Shown here piece by piece: positions 14,675 to 17,210 of a stretch of DNA of 17,210 bases. Numbering within the stretch: position 1 is the first letter of the stretch; each line of letters starts with the position of its first letter. A program made the position numbers and the translations under genes. Below the pieces are notes generated by a model. It was not told the DNA's origin. It worked only from the letters and a program-made list of their open reading frames with translations, and did no database searches. The DNA comes from Acidobacteriota bacterium (GTDB lineage: Bacteria; Acidobacteriota; Terriglobia; Terriglobales; Acidobacteriaceae), in NCBI GenBank assembly GCA_023441255.1, contig JAEZPW010000042.1:1-17210 (forward strand). Direction: 5' to 3'.

Positions 14675-14703
14675 AATATACCAAGTATGAAAAGACGTTC
14701 ACA
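14675..14703 (-). promoter_or_regulatory. Extended -10 promoter of the S46 peptidase gene
   Basis: On the minus strand TATATT (14680-14675) is preceded by TGG (14683-14681), matching an extended -10 element. The -35 position carries only TGTGAA (14703-14698). The start would be about 30 nt before the ATG at 14638. Confidence 0.45.
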
Positions 14704-14780
14704 GTCCCGCCCACATCTGTTTGGACGCGACAATCACGCGCGGGTAAGCAGTCGTGCATCCAAACGGAACGGAGGCGCCC

Positions 14781-15281
14781 ATGCCCGAGAGCAGCGGCAC
14801 TTACGATTTCCTGCTTGAAGCCTACGAAACAGAGATACTAAAGACCACCGGCATTTGGGAAAGCTTCCCGCCGCATAGCTTGGATTGGCGACCTCATCAG
14901 AAATCGCGCTCGATAATCGAACAGTTTGAGCACCAGTTGCAGTCCGAAGGCCGCTGGATGACGGCCATGCTGGGCATCGAGACCGGGGAACCGCTGCCCG
15001 AGGAGAAAACGCGCGACGAGTTCATTTCGAAGTATCGCCAGGACGCACTGCAACGTTTGCAGGTGTTGCGCGCCAAGCCTGACGAATGGTGGCGCGAAGA
15101 AACGATGTTTTTCGACGTGCGCCGCTCTCGCGCGTGGATCATGCTGCGCCGTATCGCCCACTCGACACACCATCGTGGCCAACTGGTCGTGTATCTCAGG
15201 CTGCTGGATATTTCGGTGCCCTCTGTTTATGGCCCAACTGCGGACACCAAAGGACAGGTTAGCTACAAGATCGCGGCCTAA
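14781..15281 (+). CDS. DinB-like metal-dependent four-helix protein
   Basis: A 166-aa protein of the DinB/YfiT-like superfamily, four-helix bundles with three His ligands to a divalent metal. Some members are thiol transferases for mycothiol or bacillithiol; others have no known role. The C-terminal signature HSTHHRGQLVVYLR (127-140) is clear, and H51 in the second helix (FEHQL) with H127 and H131 would make the usual metal triad. An in-frame GTG lies at 14754, but GGAGG (14771-14775) is 5 nt before the ATG at 14781, which also gives the normal family start. No transmembrane segment or signal is present. It is divergent from the peptidase and convergent with the LysR gene, the two stops being 12 nt apart. 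Which reaction it performs is unknown. Confidence 0.87.
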   Translation: MPESSGTYDFLLEAYETEILKTTGIWESFPPHSLDWRPHQKSRSIIEQFEHQLQSEGRWMTAMLGIETGEPLPEEKTRDEFISKYRQDALQRLQVLRAKPDEWWREETMFFDVRRSRAWIMLRRIAHSTHHRGQLVVYLRLLDISVPSVYGPTADTKGQVSYKIAA

Positions 15282-15293
15282 ACGCTGAATCAC

Positions 15294-16184
15294 TCACCTC
15301 AGGTCGGGCCATAATCCCTCTGCCACCGAGAGGAGCTTCGTCACCGTAGCAGGCAGCACTCCACTGCGATACACCAGCAGAAGTTGCGCCCGTGGCGCCG
15401 GATCTGCAATCGCCCTGTAAGCGACGCCAGGTCGCACGAAACCTTTCAAACTTGTAGGCACAATCGTGAGGCCGAGGCCGGCGGCAACGAAGCTGACCGC
15501 TGTAGCCGTCTCGCTAGCCTCCTGGCCAATTCGCGGTTCGAATCCGGCGTCGCGGCAGATACTGACCATGAAATCGGCCCAGCCTGACGGCCGCGACGGG
15601 TGAATCACCAGTGGTTCGTCACGCAATGCGCGGATGGGAATCTCGGCTCGCTTTGCCAGTGGATGTGTCTTTGGCAGCAGGACGCCAAGGCGCTCTTCCA
15701 GAATCGTGCGTGCGACCAACCCGTCGGTGCCGACCGGCGGTCGTACGAATCCCACGTCAATTTCGCCGTTGCGCAGCGCTTCCAACTGCAACGGCGACGG
15801 CATTTCCCGGATGGCCAGATCCACATTCGGGTGTCGGCGTCGGAAAGCCCGGAGCAACTCTGGTAAGACGACCCAGGTGGCCGATTCCGTACCGCCGATC
15901 GCGAGACGTCCGATTTCGCCCGTAGCAGCACGGCGCGCCAGATTTTCTGCTCTCTCAAGTTGAGCGAGAACGCGACGTCCCTCTTCCAGAAACACTTGGC
16001 CCGCCGCCGTCAGCTCTACGCGTCTTCGCGTGCGAGCAAGAAGCGATATACCGAGTTCGGACTCAAGCGCCTGTATCTGCTGGCTCAGGCCGGGCTGCGC
16101 AATGTGAAGGCGCTGCGCCGCCCGGCCGAAGTGGAGTTCCTCGGCGACGGCGATGAAGTAGCGCAGGTGGCGAAGTTCGATCAT
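15294..16184 (-). CDS. LysR-type transcriptional regulator
   Basis: A 296-aa LysR regulator of normal length. Residues 1-60 are the winged helix-turn-helix, with the typical opening MIELRHLRYFIAVAEELHFG and the helix region AAQRLHIAQPGLSQQIQALE. The linker helix follows, then a periplasmic-binding-like effector domain (about 90-296) with RLAIGG, GEIDVGFVRPP, and AAGLGLTIVPTS, typical of the CatM/BenM/CbnR-like group that senses small aromatic or carboxylic inducers. The ligand is not predictable here. No clear Shine-Dalgarno precedes the ATG. LysR regulators often control the divergent neighbour, here the HD-like gene 382 nt away; the inverted repeat at 16214-16256 upstream is a candidate binding site. 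The gene is convergent with the DinB-like gene. Confidence 0.93.
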   Translation of the reverse strand: MIELRHLRYFIAVAEELHFGRAAQRLHIAQPGLSQQIQALESELGISLLARTRRRVELTAAGQVFLEEGRRVLAQLERAENLARRAATGEIGRLAIGGTESATWVVLPELLRAFRRRHPNVDLAIREMPSPLQLEALRNGEIDVGFVRPPVGTDGLVARTILEERLGVLLPKTHPLAKRAEIPIRALRDEPLVIHPSRPSGWADFMVSICRDAGFEPRIGQEASETATAVSFVAAGLGLTIVPTSLKGFVRPGVAYRAIADPAPRAQLLLVYRSGVLPATVTKLLSVAEGLWPDLR

Positions 16185-16200
16185 GCGAAAGGCACGTCGG

Positions 16201-16271
16201 TTTTCAGTCGTCGGTTGTCAGTTTGTGGAATGCTAACTGAAAACTAAACTGACAACTGATAAGTGACAACT
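16201..16271. repeat. Interleaved inverted repeats of a TGACAACT-like unit upstream of the LysR gene
   Basis: GTTGTCAGTTT (16214-16224) is the exact reverse complement of AAACTGACAAC (16246-16256). TTTTCAGT (16201-16208) is complementary to ACTGAAAA (16236-16243), so the two pairs interleave. GTGACAACT follows at 16263-16271 as a further copy of the unit. This could be a LysR operator region or a degenerate small repeat element. Both roles are inference. Confidence 0.55.
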
Positions 16272-16280
16272 CAGCCCTAC

Positions 16281-16324
16281 CACAATAATAAGTATTACAT
16301 ATAAATAATCAACAAATATCTATT
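16281..16324. other. AT-rich block in the LysR/HD intergenic region
   Basis: These 44 bases are strongly AT-rich, with only occasional C or G, in otherwise GC-rich DNA. They include TATAAA (16300-16305), a possible -10 for the downstream gene, though no good -35 is seen. The block may be a promoter/UP-element zone or a scar of insertion. Confidence 0.45.
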
Positions 16325-16359
16325 GGACTTATCACTACAGCCGCTCGAACATATCCAGT

Positions 16360-16438
16360 TACGATCCGCACCGTACATGAGACCGGGCTCCCAACCGACT
16401 ATTCGCAAGCCGCGCGTACTCAATCGGTTCGGATCGTA
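16360..16438 (+). promoter_or_regulatory. Foldable leader segment upstream of the HD-like gene
   Basis: TACGATCCG (16360-16368) pairs over 9 bp with CGGATCGTA (16430-16438). Directly inside the 3' arm, TCGGTT (16424-16429) pairs with AACCGA (16393-16398). The two helices stack on one strand, with an internal bulge of 24 nt on the other. The structure could be a regulatory leader; it matches no riboswitch I know. Confidence 0.4.
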
Positions 16439-16485
16439 TTTTCAAGTCATGGAGCTGGCCGCTAACGTCTTCTGGCGCGCTACCG

Positions 16486-16501
16486 GGGCGTGTTTACGCC
16501 C
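16486..16501 (+). promoter_or_regulatory. Hairpin in the HD-like gene leader
   Basis: GGGCGT (16486-16491) pairs perfectly with ACGCCC (16496-16501) around GTTT. No T-run follows. It lies 65 nt before the start codon of the HD-like gene, within the same leader. Confidence 0.4.
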
Positions 16502-16566
16502 TGCGCACCGAAGCGGTATGCTTTCCAGTCCGTTTCAGATCAAAGCAAGTTTTGGGGGACACTCTC

Positions 16567-17151
16567 ATGAGTCACGCCGCTACTCCGGCCGGCGCTGAAC
16601 TGCGGACGGCCGTCCGCAAGCTCTGGCCTGAGCTGGAATGGATCAAGGACAGCGACCTGCGCCAGAAGACGGAAAACACGTGGGTGCGTGCCTTCGAACT
16701 CAGCCCGCTCCAGCCTGAAGATCTCAACCGCATCCCGTTCACACTGCTCGTGCCGAACTGCCCGACGACGTTCATGGAACACAAACGCTGTGTAGTCCAT
16801 GTCGCGCGCAAGTCGGCCGAGTCGATGCAGGAGTTCATGGGCAACGCGCTGAAGATCGATCTGGACGTGGTGATCTCGGGCGCAATCCTGGCCGATGTAG
16901 GGAAGTTGGTCGAGTACGAGAACAAAGACGGCAAGACCGTGCAGAGCGAGCGCGGCGAACTGCTGCGGCACCCGTTCACCGGCGTGTCGCTGGCAATGGA
17001 ATGCGGCGTACCCGATCCCGTCTGCCACGTGATTGCCGCTCACGCCGCTGAAGGCGACCTGGTGAAGCGCACAACCGAAGCCTTCATCGTGCACCACGCA
17101 GATTTTATGGCGTTCTTGCCGTTTAAAAATCCGAGCAATTTGAAGAGCTAG
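16567..17151 (+). CDS. HD-domain-like protein with Ala-Asp in place of the HD doublet
   Basis: A 194-aa soluble protein that resembles HD-superfamily phosphohydrolases. The core at 72-115 (HKRCVVHVARKS ... GAILADVGKLVEYE) corresponds to the first conserved His and the LLHDIGK segment, except that the doublet reads A109-D110. Later ligand-like residues are kept: H135 in LRHPFTGV, H154 and H159 in HVIAAH, and H176-H177-x-D179 in VHHADF. Loss of one metal ligand may alter or abolish hydrolysis, or this may be a normal subgroup variant. The substrate is unknown. An in-frame TTG exists at 16552, but it overlaps the ribosome-binding site GGGGGA (16554-16559), which fits the ATG at 16567 (7 nt). It is divergent from the LysR gene. 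Confidence 0.75.
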   Translation: MSHAATPAGAELRTAVRKLWPELEWIKDSDLRQKTENTWVRAFELSPLQPEDLNRIPFTLLVPNCPTTFMEHKRCVVHVARKSAESMQEFMGNALKIDLDVVISGAILADVGKLVEYENKDGKTVQSERGELLRHPFTGVSLAMECGVPDPVCHVIAAHAAEGDLVKRTTEAFIVHHADFMAFLPFKNPSNLKS

Positions 17152-17164
17152 GTGATCGTGTAGC

Positions 17165-17207
17165 GCCGGGTCTCCGCCCCGGCGAGGGCGGGGGGAAGCC
17201 CCCGCCC
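17165..17207. repeat. Two GC-rich hairpins after the HD-like gene
   Basis: GCCGGG (17165-17170) pairs with CCCGGC (17178-17183). GGGCGGGGG (17186-17194) pairs over 9 bp with CCCCCGCCC (17199-17207) around GAAG. No T-run is visible before the window edge, so these look REP-like, although they could help end the upstream transcript. Confidence 0.55.
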
Positions 17208-17210
17208 CCC

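Noticed and set aside
14754..14780. GTG start for the DinB-like gene
   Set aside because: GGAGG at 14771-14775 is correctly spaced only for the ATG at 14781.

Overview
The window looks like a chromosomal segment of an acidobacterium (Acidobacteriota, probably Terriglobia). This is inferred from the gene repertoire, not from a marker gene. The pointers are moderately GC-rich DNA, a eukaryote-like Ser/Thr kinase fused to a TolB/FlgO-like domain and a long TPR array, an S46 dipeptidyl-peptidase, a zinc-ribbon DUF4870 protein, secreted beta-sandwich proteins (a legume-lectin/PxKF protein and an Ig-like/ConA-like protein), and small palindromes between genes. No phage, insertion sequence, CRISPR, tRNA or rRNA was seen.

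Layout. 1-843 (minus): N-terminal part of a penicillin-acylase-family (S45) enzyme that runs off the left edge just before its expected catalytic Ser. 1054-1545: Fur-family regulator, divergent from it. 1718-2182: zinc-ribbon/DUF4870 membrane protein with a terminator. 2375-3346: DHH/DHHA1 phosphoesterase (TTG start) with a UUCG-loop terminator. 3413-3782: a 370-nt gene-free stretch rich in complementary segments, including a 16-bp long-range stem with a competing pairing and a nested leader that ends just before the next ribosome-binding site. 3783-4793: secreted Ig-like plus ConA-like protein. 4916-6256: secreted protein of unknown function (TTG start), with a strong terminator. 6610-8313: secreted lectin/PxKF protein. 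8331-8641: a cluster of hairpins and repeated palindromes, the last being a terminator. 8700-12302 (minus): the 1200-aa kinase/TPR protein. 12509-14638 (minus): S46 peptidase. 14781-15281: DinB-like protein, convergent with a LysR regulator at 15294-16184 (minus). 16185-16566: a long intergenic region with inverted repeats, an AT-rich block and a foldable leader. 16567-17151: HD-domain-like protein. The right edge ends in GC-rich hairpins.

The genes mostly look like single transcription units with their own promoters or terminators. They do not form an obvious operon or defence system. The common theme is the cell envelope and exterior: five products carry a signal peptide, an N-terminal anchor or internal membrane segments facing the periplasm or membrane, and the kinase is membrane-anchored with a putative external TPR sensor arm.

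Three observations most deserve a second look. First, the unexplained structured RNA region 3437-3766. Second, the S46 peptidase, whose catalytic His position reads Leu while the Asp and Ser are kept. Third, the HD-like protein, whose HD doublet reads Ala-Asp. The lectin, by contrast, keeps the metal-site residue spacing of concanavalin A exactly. All family calls come from motif reading without database searches.
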